64,000 bases of DNA from Halorussus vallis (GTDB lineage Archaea > Halobacteriota > Halobacteria > Halobacteriales > Haladaptataceae), in NCBI RefSeq assembly GCF_024138165.1, contig NZ_CP100002.1, positions 1-64,000 on the forward strand, read 5' to 3'. Below the pieces are notes generated by a model that searched no databases, was not told where the DNA came from, and saw nothing but the letters and a program-made list of their open reading frames with translations. How positions within the stretch are numbered: position 1 is the stretch's first letter; each line of letters opens with the position of its first letter. The position numbers and the translations under genes were made by a program. Positions 53,286-62,205 of this stretch are shown piece after piece.

Positions 53286-54294
53286 GGCCGACTCCCCGTC
53301 GGAGGACATCGACTGGCGCTCCGACGCGTCGGCCGCCGAGATGAGCCGCCGCGACCAGCTAGAAGAGCTGTACGAGCGGCTGATCTACGAACCGGCCGTC
53401 GTCGCGTGGTCGGACACGCGGACGCGGCTAGGCATCGTCATTCTGAGCGTCTACGTCCTCATGGCGCTCGTCGAGGTGTTCGGACTCTGGCGCAACCCCG
53501 ACCCGAACCAGGCCGAGCAGTTCCTCAAGCCGTTCCAGAACTGGGCGTACCCGCTGGGGACGACCAAGTCCGGCGTCGACCTGCTGGCGCTGATAATCGA
53601 CTCGACGCCGTTCATCCTGCTGATGGTGCTGGCCGGCGGCGTGTGGGCGACCGGCGTCGCGGTCGTGGTCGGCACGGTTTCGGGCTACAAGGGCGGCCGG
53701 GTCGACACCGTCATCACGTCCGTCTCGGACTTCTTCATGGCGATTCCGGGCCTGCCGCTGGTCATCATCCTGGCCATCACGCTCAGTCCGGAGAACCCGA
53801 TACTCCTCGGGGTCATCCTCACCATCAACTACTGGGCCGGCCTGGGTCGCTCGATACGGTCGCAGGTCCTCTCGATTCGGGAAGCCAGCTACGTCGAGGC
53901 GGCCCGGACGATGGGGACGAGCACGCCGCGGATTATCCTCAAGGACGTGCTCCCGAACATCATGCCGTACGTGATGGTCAACTTCGTGCTCGCCGCGCGC
54001 TACACCATCTTCGCGTCGGTCGGGCTGTACTTCATCGGCGTGCTGCCCTACACCGGACAGAACTGGGGCGTCACGCTGAACAACGCGTACAACAGCGGCG
54101 CCCTGTTCGGCATGGAAACGCTCTACTGGCTACTCGTACCGATGCTCTCCATCGTCGGGCTCGCGTTCGGACTCATCCTGGTGAGCCAGGGGATGGACCG
54201 AATCTTCAATCCGCGGGTCCGGACCCGGCTCACCGGCGAGTCCGAGTCCGTCGAGGAGAGCGAGAACGAGACGTCCACGGAGGCGTGGGTTTAG
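53275..54294 (+). CDS. Opp/Dpp-type ABC transporter permease (DppC/OppC-like)
   Basis: A 339-residue permease. A soluble acidic head of about 45 residues is followed by the first membrane segment, then the extracellular part (NWAYPLGTTKSGVDLLALI) and four or five more segments. The docking loop is ASYVEAARTMGTSTPRII near residue 205. The ATG at 53275 is preferred to the in-frame GTG at 53266. Its stop codon abuts the ATG of the ATPase gene (54294/54295), so translation is coupled. Confidence 0.93.
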   Translation: MVTEADSPSEDIDWRSDASAAEMSRRDQLEELYERLIYEPAVVAWSDTRTRLGIVILSVYVLMALVEVFGLWRNPDPNQAEQFLKPFQNWAYPLGTTKSGVDLLALIIDSTPFILLMVLAGGVWATGVAVVVGTVSGYKGGRVDTVITSVSDFFMAIPGLPLVIILAITLSPENPILLGVILTINYWAGLGRSIRSQVLSIREASYVEAARTMGTSTPRIILKDVLPNIMPYVMVNFVLAARYTIFASVGLYFIGVLPYTGQNWGVTLNNAYNSGALFGMETLYWLLVPMLSIVGLAFGLILVSQGMDRIFNPRVRTRLTGESESVEESENETSTEAWV

Positions 54295-56529
54295 ATGGCT
54301 ACCGACATTCAATCCGGCGACCGACCGACGACCAAATCGACCGACGGCGACCCGATCCTGGAGATTAGAGACGCGAACGTCACCTACAGCGAGGGCGAAA
54401 CCTACGTCCTCGAGGACGTCAACGTCAACATCGACCGCCACGAAGTGCTCGGCATCGTCGGCGAGAGCGGCAGCGGCAAGTCGATGTTCGCCTCCGCGCT
54501 GCTCGACGCCGTCCCGGACCCCGGCGTGCTCACCGGTCAGATCGACTACCACCGCCCCAACGGGACGACCGTCGACGTGCTGGAGTTGAGCGACGAGGAA
54601 CTCCGGAAGTTCCGCTGGGAGGAGATCTCGATGGTGTTCCAGGGCGCGATGAGTTCGTTCAACCCGACGATGAAGATCGGCGCCCACTTCAAGGAGACGC
54701 TCAAGAGCCACGACAAGAACGTCTCGGAGGGCCTCGACTTCGCGCGCGAACTCCTCGAGAACCTCTATCTGGAACCCGAGCGGGTACTCGACTCGTACCC
54801 CCACGAACTGTCGGGCGGGATGCAACAGCGCGCGCTCATCGCGCTGAGCATGGTACTCGACCCGGAAGTGCTGGTGATGGACGAACCGACCGCCGCGCTC
54901 GACCTGCTGATGCAGCGGTCGATCCTGCAGTTGCTCGACGACCTCCAGAGCGAGTACGACCTCACCATCATCTTCATCACCCACGACCTGCCGCTGGTGG
55001 CGTCGCTCGCCGACCGGATGGCCATCATCTACGCGTTCCAGTTCGCCGAGATCGGCCCGCGCGACGAGATCATCGGCGACTCCGCCCATCCCTACACCAG
55101 GGCGCTGTTGAACGCGACGCCGAACCTCGACGCGCCCCTGGAAGAGATGCAACCCATCGAAGGCGAGGGTCCCGCTCCGGTGAACGTCCCCTCGGGCTGT
55201 CGGTACCACCCGCGGTGTCCGCTGGCGACCGAGAAGTGCCGGACCGACGACCCGCCGTTCGCACCCATCGACGGTGAATCCGGTGACGCCGCCCACCGGA
55301 CGGCGTGTCACCACTGGCGGGAGGCCCGCGAGGAGATTCCGCTCAACTTCGGCGAGGCGGCCGAGAAGTTCGACGAACCCCGGTCGACGGGAGCGGCGGG
55401 GCTGACCACCGCCGACCGGGCCGTGGCGTCGGGCGAGACGCCGCTGCTGTCGCTCGACGACGTCGAGGTCCACTTCGAGAAGGAGCAGGGACTCATCGAG
55501 CGGTTCACCGAGGAACCGGACATCGTCCGGGCCGTCGACGGCGTCGACCTCGACATCCACGAGCAGGACCTGGTCTGTCTCCTCGGCGAGTCCGGCTGTG
55601 GGAAGACGACGCTCGGCAAGACGATGATCGGCCTCCAGCGCCCGACCGGCGGGTCCATCGAGTACCGCGGCCAGGACATCTGGGACGCCAAGGACGGAAC
55701 GGGCGACGTCGAGATTCCCCACGAGGAGATCCGCCAGGCGCTCCAGATCATCCACCAAGACCCCGGAAGCGCGCTCAACCCCAACCGCCGCATCGTCAAC
55801 ATCCTCTCGGAGCCACTCCGGCACACCCACCCGAACATCGGCCGGAGCGAGCGCCGCAACCGGATTCACTCGCTGCTCGAACGGGTCGGGATGTCGCCGG
55901 CGGGCGACTTCATGGAACGGTACCCCCACCAGCTGTCGGGCGGCGAGAAACAGCGCGTCGCGCTGGCTCGGGCGCTGTTGATGGACCCGAACGCCATCCT
56001 GGCCGACGAGGCCATCAGCGCGGTCGACGTCTCGCTGCGCATCGGCATCATGGACCTGATGCTCGAACTCCAGGAGGAGTTCGACACCTCGTTCCTGTTC
56101 ATCTCCCACGACCTCTCGAACGCGCGGTACTTCGCCGAGCACGGCGACGGCCGCATCGCGGTGATGTACCTGGGCGAGATCGTCGAGATCGGGTCGGCCG
56201 AGCGCCTCATCCACGACCCGCGCCACCCCTACACGGAGGTGTTGCGGTGGGCGACGCCGAACCTCGACCTCGACGCCATGGAGGCCGAGGACCCGCCGAT
56301 CCGCGACATCGACGTGCCGGACCCGGTCGACCCGCCCTCGGGTTGCAAGTTCCACACGCGCTGTCCGGTCGCCCGCAAGGCGTGCAAGAAGGAGGAACCG
56401 GCGCTGGCGGACATCGACGGCGGCGACGGGAAGGCGGCGTGCTTCCGCGAGGACCCCGACCACGCCTACTGGGACAGCGAACCCCTCGAAGGCGCGGTCG
56501 AAGACCCGGACGTGACCGTCGACAACTGA
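54295..56529 (+). CDS. Fused DppD-DppF double ATPase of the Opp-type importer
   Basis: A 744-residue protein with two complete ABC ATPase domains in one chain. First half: Walker A GESGSGKSMFAS (near residue 57), signature LSGGMQQRALIALSM, Walker B LVMDEPTAALD, and a Cys-bearing extension (CRYHPRCPLATEKC). A linker of about 30 residues follows (REEIPLNFGEAAEKFDEP). Second half: Walker A GESGCGKTTLGKT (near 435), LSGGEKQRVALARALL, ILADEAISAVD, and CKFHTRCPVARKAC. Both sites look active. The other two Opp operons in this window keep the halves as separate genes. It would serve the permeases just upstream as a single energising subunit. Confidence 0.93.
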   Translation: MATDIQSGDRPTTKSTDGDPILEIRDANVTYSEGETYVLEDVNVNIDRHEVLGIVGESGSGKSMFASALLDAVPDPGVLTGQIDYHRPNGTTVDVLELSDEELRKFRWEEISMVFQGAMSSFNPTMKIGAHFKETLKSHDKNVSEGLDFARELLENLYLEPERVLDSYPHELSGGMQQRALIALSMVLDPEVLVMDEPTAALDLLMQRSILQLLDDLQSEYDLTIIFITHDLPLVASLADRMAIIYAFQFAEIGPRDEIIGDSAHPYTRALLNATPNLDAPLEEMQPIEGEGPAPVNVPSGCRYHPRCPLATEKCRTDDPPFAPIDGESGDAAHRTACHHWREAREEIPLNFGEAAEKFDEPRSTGAAGLTTADRAVASGETPLLSLDDVEVHFEKEQGLIERFTEEPDIVRAVDGVDLDIHEQDLVCLLGESGCGKTTLGKTMIGLQRPTGGSIEYRGQDIWDAKDGTGDVEIPHEEIRQALQIIHQDPGSALNPNRRIVNILSEPLRHTHPNIGRSERRNRIHSLLERVGMSPAGDFMERYPHQLSGGEKQRVALARALLMDPNAILADEAISAVDVSLRIGIMDLMLELQEEFDTSFLFISHDLSNARYFAEHGDGRIAVMYLGEIVEIGSAERLIHDPRHPYTEVLRWATPNLDLDAMEAEDPPIRDIDVPDPVDPPSGCKFHTRCPVARKACKKEEPALADIDGGDGKAACFREDPDHAYWDSEPLEGAVEDPDVTVDN

Positions 56530-56619
56530 ACGCCCGCCCTCCGTCTTCGCGACCGTCCGCCGACTCGGCGTCGAGCGCCAGCAACAGAACTATTGAGGAC
56601 GCGGATAGAGGTCGTACCA

Positions 56620-56979
56620 ATGACACGGTACGAACCGGAGTGCGTGGACGGGACCCTGTTCCTCGTCGCCGAGAACGACGCCGACGACCGCGTCGAAATC
56701 GGCGCCCTCGACCACGTGGTCGACGCGGTCGGCGGCGACACGTACGTCATCGAGTACGACGACAAACAGCGGATGCAGCCGTGGCTGGAGGCCGACGACG
56801 GGAAACTCGACGTCGACGTTCGCGAGACGGTGACGACGCTGCCCCACACCCAGGAGACGGTTTCGGAACTCCGCGAGTACGACATGGACACCGCGAGGTA
56901 CGGCCTGCCAACGCGGACGTTCAAGTTCGCCGACGCGTTCGTCGACATCCTCGAACGACAGGGCCGCGAGGATTCCTGA
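56620..56979 (+). CDS. Conserved haloarchaeal hypothetical protein
   Basis: A 119-residue acidic soluble protein (ATG 56620, MTRYEPECVDGTLFLVA). It looks like one alpha/beta domain: strands LFLVAEN and TYVIEYDD, helix ALDHVVDAV, and a late helix KFADAFVDILERQ. No motif that I recognise. It is co-directional with the transporter operon 90 bases upstream and the thermosome gene 60 bases downstream, but no shared role is evident. Codon phase and acidity are normal, so I treat it as a real gene. Confidence 0.65.
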   Translation: MTRYEPECVDGTLFLVAENDADDRVEIGALDHVVDAVGGDTYVIEYDDKQRMQPWLEADDGKLDVDVRETVTTLPHTQETVSELREYDMDTARYGLPTRTFKFADAFVDILERQGREDS

Positions 56980-57039
56980 CGCGGCGGCCCGCGCCGGAGA
57001 GGACAACCTTTTTGCGCCCGACTCGAATAGTCGCTCGGT

Positions 57040-58659
57040 ATGGCACAACGCGCAGCGAACGGACCGCTCTACGTTCTCTCGGAGGACTCACAGCGCGTCG
57101 CCGGCGACGACGCCCGAACCGCGAACCTCACGGCCGCCAAGGCCGTCGCCGACGCCGTCCGGACGACGTTGGGACCGCTCGGCATGGACAAGATGCTGGT
57201 CGACGACGGCGGTAACGTGGTTGTCACGAATGACGGCGTCACGCTGTTGGAGGAGATGGACATCGACCATCCGGCGGCGGAGATGGTCGTCGAAGTCGCC
57301 GAAACCCAGGAGGCGGAGGTCGGCGACGGGACGACCTCCGCGGTCGTCCTCGCGGGCGAACTGCTGTCGGTCGCCGAGGACCTCGTCGAGCGCGGCGTCC
57401 ACCCGTCCAGTATCGTCTCGGGCTACCGCCACGCCGCCGGCGTCGCCGACGACCTGCTGGCGGAACTGGCGACGACCGTCGACGCCGACGACACGGAGAC
57501 GCTCGAACGTATCGCCGGGACGGCGATGACGGGGAAGGGAGCCGAGAACGCGCGGGAGCACCTCGCGGGACTCGTCGTCGAGGCGGTCCGCGCGGGCGTC
57601 CGCGAGGACGGGAGCGTCGACCGCGACGCCGTCAGCGTCGCGTCGTTCCCCGGCGGCGCGCTGGCGGACTCGCGGTTCGTCCACGGGGCCATGGTCGACA
57701 AGAGTCCGCCCCGCGACGACATGCCGCGCTCGCTCCGCGACGCCACGGTGCTCGTCTACGAAGGGGACATCGAGGTGTCGGAACTGAACGCCGACGCGAA
57801 CGCCACCGTCAGCGACTTCGACGAGGTCACTGCGCTGGTCGAGCGCGAACGAGGTGAACTCCGCGACGCCGTCGACCGCATCGTCGACGCCGGGGCCGAC
57901 GTGGTACTCACCGAGGGCGGCATCGACGACCGCGCACAGGGGCTGTTGGCGAACGAGGGTATCCTCGCCCTGCGTCGCGTCGACGACGAGGACCGTCGTC
58001 GGGTCGTAGCCGCGACGGGCGCGACGCCGGTCGGCGACCTGCAGAACCTCTCGCCGGAGGACCTCGGTGCGGCCGGACGCGTCGAGCAGGAGCAGATACG
58101 GCAGTTCGGCTACACTGCGAAGGCCGAACCCGAACGGACCATCGTCTTCGACGACGTCGCCGCCGGAGAGTCGGGGACGATACTGCTCCGCGGCGGCACC
58201 GAACACGTCTTGGAGGAAGTCGAGCGGGCCGTCGAGGACAGCATCGGCGTCGTCGTCGCCGCTCTGGAGGACGGCACGGTGCTGCCCGGTGCGGGGGCTC
58301 CCGAGATGGAACTGTCGCTCGCCCTACGCGAGGAGGCCGACTCGCTCGACGGTCGCGAACAACTGGCCGTCGAGGCGTTCGCCGACGCGGTGGAGGTCGG
58401 ACCGCGGACGCTCGCCGAGAACGCGGGCGGGGACCCCGTCGACGCGCTGGTCGAACTCAAAGCGGCCCACGACCGTGGAGAGCGCGCCGCCGGTCTGAGC
58501 GAGGAGGCCGGCGAGACGGTCGACGCGCTCGACGCCGGCGTCGTCGAACCGCTGCGCGTGAAGCGGACGGCCGTCGGGTCCGCTACCGAGGCGGCCACGA
58601 TGATACTCCGTATCGACGACATCGTCACCGCCGACGACCTCTCGACCGGCGGGAACTGA
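57040..58659 (+). CDS. Divergent thermosome (group II chaperonin) subunit
   Basis: A 539-residue chaperonin subunit. Core motifs are present: [28 protein letters not shown] (residues 29-56, written here as in the usual ATP site), [20 protein letters not shown] and [17 protein letters not shown] with the catalytic Asp. Differences from typical subunits are LGPLG where LGPKG is usual, GAGAPEMEL where GGGAPE is usual (near residue 410), and no GGM-rich tail. It is probably a minor, non-essential paralogue of the type found as a third subunit in haloarchaea. A T-rich promoter tract at 57005-57014 fits a leaderless start. Confidence 0.9.
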   Translation: MAQRAANGPLYVLSEDSQRVAGDDARTANLTAAKAVADAVRTTLGPLGMDKMLVDDGGNVVVTNDGVTLLEEMDIDHPAAEMVVEVAETQEAEVGDGTTSAVVLAGELLSVAEDLVERGVHPSSIVSGYRHAAGVADDLLAELATTVDADDTETLERIAGTAMTGKGAENAREHLAGLVVEAVRAGVREDGSVDRDAVSVASFPGGALADSRFVHGAMVDKSPPRDDMPRSLRDATVLVYEGDIEVSELNADANATVSDFDEVTALVERERGELRDAVDRIVDAGADVVLTEGGIDDRAQGLLANEGILALRRVDDEDRRRVVAATGATPVGDLQNLSPEDLGAAGRVEQEQIRQFGYTAKAEPERTIVFDDVAAGESGTILLRGGTEHVLEEVERAVEDSIGVVVAALEDGTVLPGAGAPEMELSLALREEADSLDGREQLAVEAFADAVEVGPRTLAENAGGDPVDALVELKAAHDRGERAAGLSEEAGETVDALDAGVVEPLRVKRTAVGSATEAATMILRIDDIVTADDLSTGGN

Positions 58660-58671
58660 ACGAACGGCCGA

Positions 58672-58691
58672 CGGTCGCTCGTGGGCGACCG
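58672..58691 (+). terminator. Short hairpin after the thermosome gene
   Basis: CGGTCGC (58672-58678) pairs with GCGACCG (58685-58691), 13 bases after the TGA of the thermosome gene. The stem is short, so only a weak candidate terminator. Confidence 0.3.
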
Positions 58692-58930
58692 GAGGTCGTT
58701 CATCGGCTTTGCGACCGCTCGACCGGCGGCCTGCTGTCGGCGGGGTTCGCTTGGCGGACCAAGCATGCTGACGCTTCACTTCCATAAACGCAGATTTTCC
58801 GAAAAGTCGCCCCGCGGTGGTCCTCGGTTTGGTCGTCGTCTCCCCGGTGCACAGCCGGTTTTCGTCCGAACACCGCAGAATAGTAACGGAAAGCATTAAT
58901 AGGCACGGATAGATGATTATAGACCAGAGT

Positions 58931-59953
58931 ATGGGATACTATTCCCAACGCATCAGCCAGGCAGCGATAACGCTGGTAGCTGGGGCGTTCGTCACGTTTT
59001 CGGTGTATCGTTTGATGCCGGGTGGACCGCTGGAGGCGATTCGGCGACAGTTAGTCCGACAGATGGTCCGCCGGACCGGTAGCGTCGATCGCGAACTCAT
59101 CGCTCAACGGACGCAGATGCTTACGGGGATCAATCCGGACACCCCCATCCCGATCGCGTTCTACGAGTACACCCGTGACATCGTCCTGTACCAGGACTTC
59201 GGACAGTCGATCGCGTACAACCAGCCCGTGTTCGACGTTCTGTTCCAGGCGATGCCGTGGTCGATCTTCCTCAGTTCGTACGGGCTCATCATCGGCTACA
59301 CGGCGACTATCGTCATCGGGGCCGTTATGGCGTGGTACGAGGGGTCGAAGGTCGACTTCGGCCTGACGGGTTTCGTCCTGACGATGAACTCGATTCCCTA
59401 CTACGTGGTCGCCATCGTCATGCTCGTCGTGTTGGGCTTTCAGTATCACATCTTCCCGACGGGAGGTCGATACGCCGGCCACGTCGTCCCGGGGTTCAAC
59501 GTGCCGTTCATGATCAGCGTCGCGCGCCACGCCGCGATGCCGATCATCTCGACGGCCGTCGTCGGGTTCGCCGCCGGGTCGCTCCAGTTGCGCGGCAACG
59601 CAATCAGGGTCATCGGGTCGGACTTCATCCGGTCGGCGGAGATCCGCGGAATCGGCACGAACCGGATTCTCACCCGGTATCTCACCCGAAACGCGATCTT
59701 GCCGACCTACACATCGATGATGGTGGGAATCTCCACCCTCTTCAGTTCCTCCGTCATCGTCGAACGGATATTCCAGTACGTCGGGGTCGGCTGGTACATG
59801 TTCGAGGCGCTTCAGCTCCAGGACTATCCGCTGATGATGGGCTCGTTCCTGTTCTTCGCGACCATCACCACCCTCGCGATTCTGTTCGCCGACCTGACCT
59901 ACGGGCTGATCGACCCCCGCGCCGGGACCGGTGCGAGCAGGGAGAACTTCTGA
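58931..59953 (+). CDS. Opp/Dpp-type ABC transporter permease (DppB/OppB-like), third operon
   Basis: A 340-residue permease. The start MGYYSQRISQAAITLVAG at ATG 58931 corresponds to the OppB entry; RLMPGGPL follows the first segment, the docking loop is FIRSAEIRGIGTNRILTRYL near residue 235, and it ends LTYGLIDPRAG. TATA-like GCATTAATAGG at 58893-58903 lies about 33 bases upstream. The next permease starts one base after its stop. No solute-binding protein gene precedes it, unlike the operon at 50420. Confidence 0.92.
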   Translation: MGYYSQRISQAAITLVAGAFVTFSVYRLMPGGPLEAIRRQLVRQMVRRTGSVDRELIAQRTQMLTGINPDTPIPIAFYEYTRDIVLYQDFGQSIAYNQPVFDVLFQAMPWSIFLSSYGLIIGYTATIVIGAVMAWYEGSKVDFGLTGFVLTMNSIPYYVVAIVMLVVLGFQYHIFPTGGRYAGHVVPGFNVPFMISVARHAAMPIISTAVVGFAAGSLQLRGNAIRVIGSDFIRSAEIRGIGTNRILTRYLTRNAILPTYTSMMVGISTLFSSSVIVERIFQYVGVGWYMFEALQLQDYPLMMGSFLFFATITTLAILFADLTYGLIDPRAGTGASRENF

Positions 59954-59954
59954 C

Positions 59955-60989
59955 ATGAGAGACGACGATACAGACTATCGGGGCGACGGCGGCACGGCGG
60001 AGGAACGGATCTTTGGAACCGGCGAGCAGAGGAAAGCGACGAGGACCCCGATCCGGGAGAAGGCGAACCGAACCTTCGACGTGTACGTCCGTTCGCCGCT
60101 TCGAATAGCGTGGGAGGACTGGCGAACCCGAATCGGCGGGCTCCTGCTCCTGTTCTACATCCTGCTGGGGACGTTCGGCGTCTACTTCATCCCCGAACCG
60201 ACCCTCAACGAGGGCCCGACGTACGCCGGCGCGTTCCAATCGCTCGACTACCCGCTCGGAACCGACAACCTCGGCCGAGGGATCGCGGAGAAGATCGTCC
60301 ACGCGACGCCCGCGATGCTCAAGATGGCGCTCGCGGGCGCGCTCACGACGACGGGAGCGGGTACCTTCTTCGGGTTCGTCAGCGGCTACAGGGGCGGCAT
60401 CACCGACCGGGTCCTGATGACGATCACCGACGTTCAGGCGGTGCTGCCGGGACTGCCGCTGATCGTCATGCTCGCGGCGGTGTTCACACCGTCGAACCCG
60501 TTCGTCGTGGGCGTCGTTCTCGCCATCGACACGTGGCCGCCGCTGGCGCGTTCGCTCCGGTCGCAGGTGTTGACGCTTCGCGAGTCGGATTTCGTCGAGG
60601 CCGGCCGGTCGCTCGGACTGTCGTCGTGGACGATCATCAGACAGGACTTAATCGCGAAACTCGCGCCGTACATCCTCGTCAACGCCGCCGGGGCCGCGAC
60701 GCGAGTCATCAAGGCGTCGGTCGCCCTGTACTTCCTGGGCATCCTGCCGTTCTCGATACTCAACTGGGGCGTCATGATGAACCGGGCCTACAAGACCGGG
60801 AACGCCATCTCGGCGCCGGGACACGCGGGCCACTGGCTGTTCTTCCCGGCTCTCGCGCTCTCGGGCCTGCTGTTCTCGCTCGTCCTGTTCTCGCAGGGCC
60901 TCGACCGAGTGTTCAACCCGCGACTGCGTGCGCGCCACGCCGAGAGCGCGCCCGACGAGGACGCCGCGCCCCAGGGAGAGGTGAGGTAA
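59955..60989 (+). CDS. Opp/Dpp-type ABC transporter permease (DppC/OppC-like), third operon
   Basis: A 344-residue permease with a charged head of about 45 residues, then six hydrophobic segments. It has GVYFIPEPTLNEGPTYAG after the first segment, docking loop SDFVEAGRSLGLSSWTII near residue 215, and the ending QGLDRVFNPRLRARH. It resembles the protein at 1-845 more than the one at 53275 (shared IVHATPAMLKM / VVHATPAMLQM and FLGILPFSILNWGVMMNRAY), so operons 1 and 3 are sister transporters. Confidence 0.92.
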   Translation: MRDDDTDYRGDGGTAEERIFGTGEQRKATRTPIREKANRTFDVYVRSPLRIAWEDWRTRIGGLLLLFYILLGTFGVYFIPEPTLNEGPTYAGAFQSLDYPLGTDNLGRGIAEKIVHATPAMLKMALAGALTTTGAGTFFGFVSGYRGGITDRVLMTITDVQAVLPGLPLIVMLAAVFTPSNPFVVGVVLAIDTWPPLARSLRSQVLTLRESDFVEAGRSLGLSSWTIIRQDLIAKLAPYILVNAAGAATRVIKASVALYFLGILPFSILNWGVMMNRAYKTGNAISAPGHAGHWLFFPALALSGLLFSLVLFSQGLDRVFNPRLRARHAESAPDEDAAPQGEVR

Positions 60990-60991
60990 CG

Positions 60992-61087
60992 ATGCGAACT
61001 CGTCCAAACGTTCGACGCGGGCCGCCGGCGCGGGACGGGACGACCGACGTCTGGGAGCGGAACCGGGACACGGAGGTACTACCATGA
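60992..61087 (+). CDS. Possible 31-residue peptide coupled to the ATPase gene
   Basis: A 31-codon frame (starts MRTRPNVRRG) opens three bases after the DppC-like stop, and its TGA overlaps the ATG of the ATPase gene (ATGA at 61084-61087). The position matches that of the small membrane protein in operon 1, but the peptide is basic and polar, not hydrophobic. It could be a leader for coupled translation or chance. Confidence 0.3.
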   Translation: MRTRPNVRRGPPARDGTTDVWERNRDTEVLP

Positions 61088-62205
61088 CAGACGTAGGAAC
61101 GTCGCAGTTCGAAGACCGGGCATCGATAGCGAAAGAGGAAGAGGACGTCATCCTGAAGGCCGAGGACGCAACGGTCTGGTTCGACATGAGCCGCGGCCAG
61201 TCGACGGTGCTCAACCACGCCGACCTCGAGATTCGACGGAACGAGATCATCGGCGTCGTCGGCGAGAGCGGGAGCGGTAAGTCGATGTTCGCCGCGGCGC
61301 TGCTCGACGTGGTCGAGAATCCGGGGTCCCTGTCCGGCGAGGTTACGTACTACCCCCAAAGCGAGGAGCAACTCCCCCGGGGAATCGCGACCGACGAGAA
61401 CGGCGCGGTCAACGTCCTTGAACTCAACGACGAACTCCAGCGACGCTTCCGGTGGGAAGAGGCGGCGATGGTGTTCCAGGGCGCGATGAGTTCGTTCAAC
61501 CCGACGATGAAGATCGGGGACCACTTCAAGGAAACCATCCGCGCGCACAACGCCGACCTCAACGCGCAGATGGCCCACGCCCGCGACATTCTCGAGGCAC
61601 TTCACCTGGATCCGAACCGCGTGTTCGGGTCCTACCCCCACGAACTGAGCGGCGGAATGAAACAGCGCGCGCTCATCGCGCTCGCGCTCACCCTCGAACC
61701 CCGGGTGCTGGTGATGGACGAGCCGACCGCCGCGCTCGACATGCTGATGCAGCGTTCCATCATCGCGATGCTGCGCGAACTCCAGGAGCAGTTCGACCTG
61801 ACGATCCTGTTCATCACCCATGACCTGCCGCTGATGGCCGGCCTGGCCGACCGCCTCGCGGTAATGTACGCCTTCGAGTTCGCCGAGATCGGCTCCGCGG
61901 AGAAGATTCTCAAGAACGCGGCCCATCCCTACACCAGGGCGTTGCTGCGGTCGCTACCGAGCATCGACTCGGTGGTTGAGGAGATGCGGCCGATCGAGGG
62001 CTCCGCACCTGACCCGGTGAACACGCCGTCCGGATGCCGGTACCACCCGCGGTGTCCGCTCGCCGACGAACAGTGCGAAACCGTCGATCCCGAGATCGAA
62101 GAGGTGGAACGCGAGCAGGCGGCCGCGTGCTTCTACACCGAGGAATCGAGAGAGGCCATCGACTACACGCTTCACGCCGGCGTGACCGAGGAGGACACGA
62201 TATGA
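61084..62205 (+). CDS. Opp/Dpp-type ABC transporter ATPase (DppD/OppD-like), third operon
   Basis: A 373-residue ATPase. Walker A GESGSGKSMFAAALL is near residue 60, Q-loop MVFQGAMSSFNPT near 137, signature LSGGMKQRALIALAL near 190, Walker B LVMDEPTAALDM and H-loop LFITHDLPL follow. The C-terminal extension has CRYHPRCPLADEQC and AACFYTEE. It overlaps the next ATPase by four bases (ATGA). It is the intact counterpart that shows how the frameshifted gene at 1309 should read. Confidence 0.93.
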   Translation: MTDVGTSQFEDRASIAKEEEDVILKAEDATVWFDMSRGQSTVLNHADLEIRRNEIIGVVGESGSGKSMFAAALLDVVENPGSLSGEVTYYPQSEEQLPRGIATDENGAVNVLELNDELQRRFRWEEAAMVFQGAMSSFNPTMKIGDHFKETIRAHNADLNAQMAHARDILEALHLDPNRVFGSYPHELSGGMKQRALIALALTLEPRVLVMDEPTAALDMLMQRSIIAMLRELQEQFDLTILFITHDLPLMAGLADRLAVMYAFEFAEIGSAEKILKNAAHPYTRALLRSLPSIDSVVEEMRPIEGSAPDPVNTPSGCRYHPRCPLADEQCETVDPEIEEVEREQAAACFYTEESREAIDYTLHAGVTEEDTI

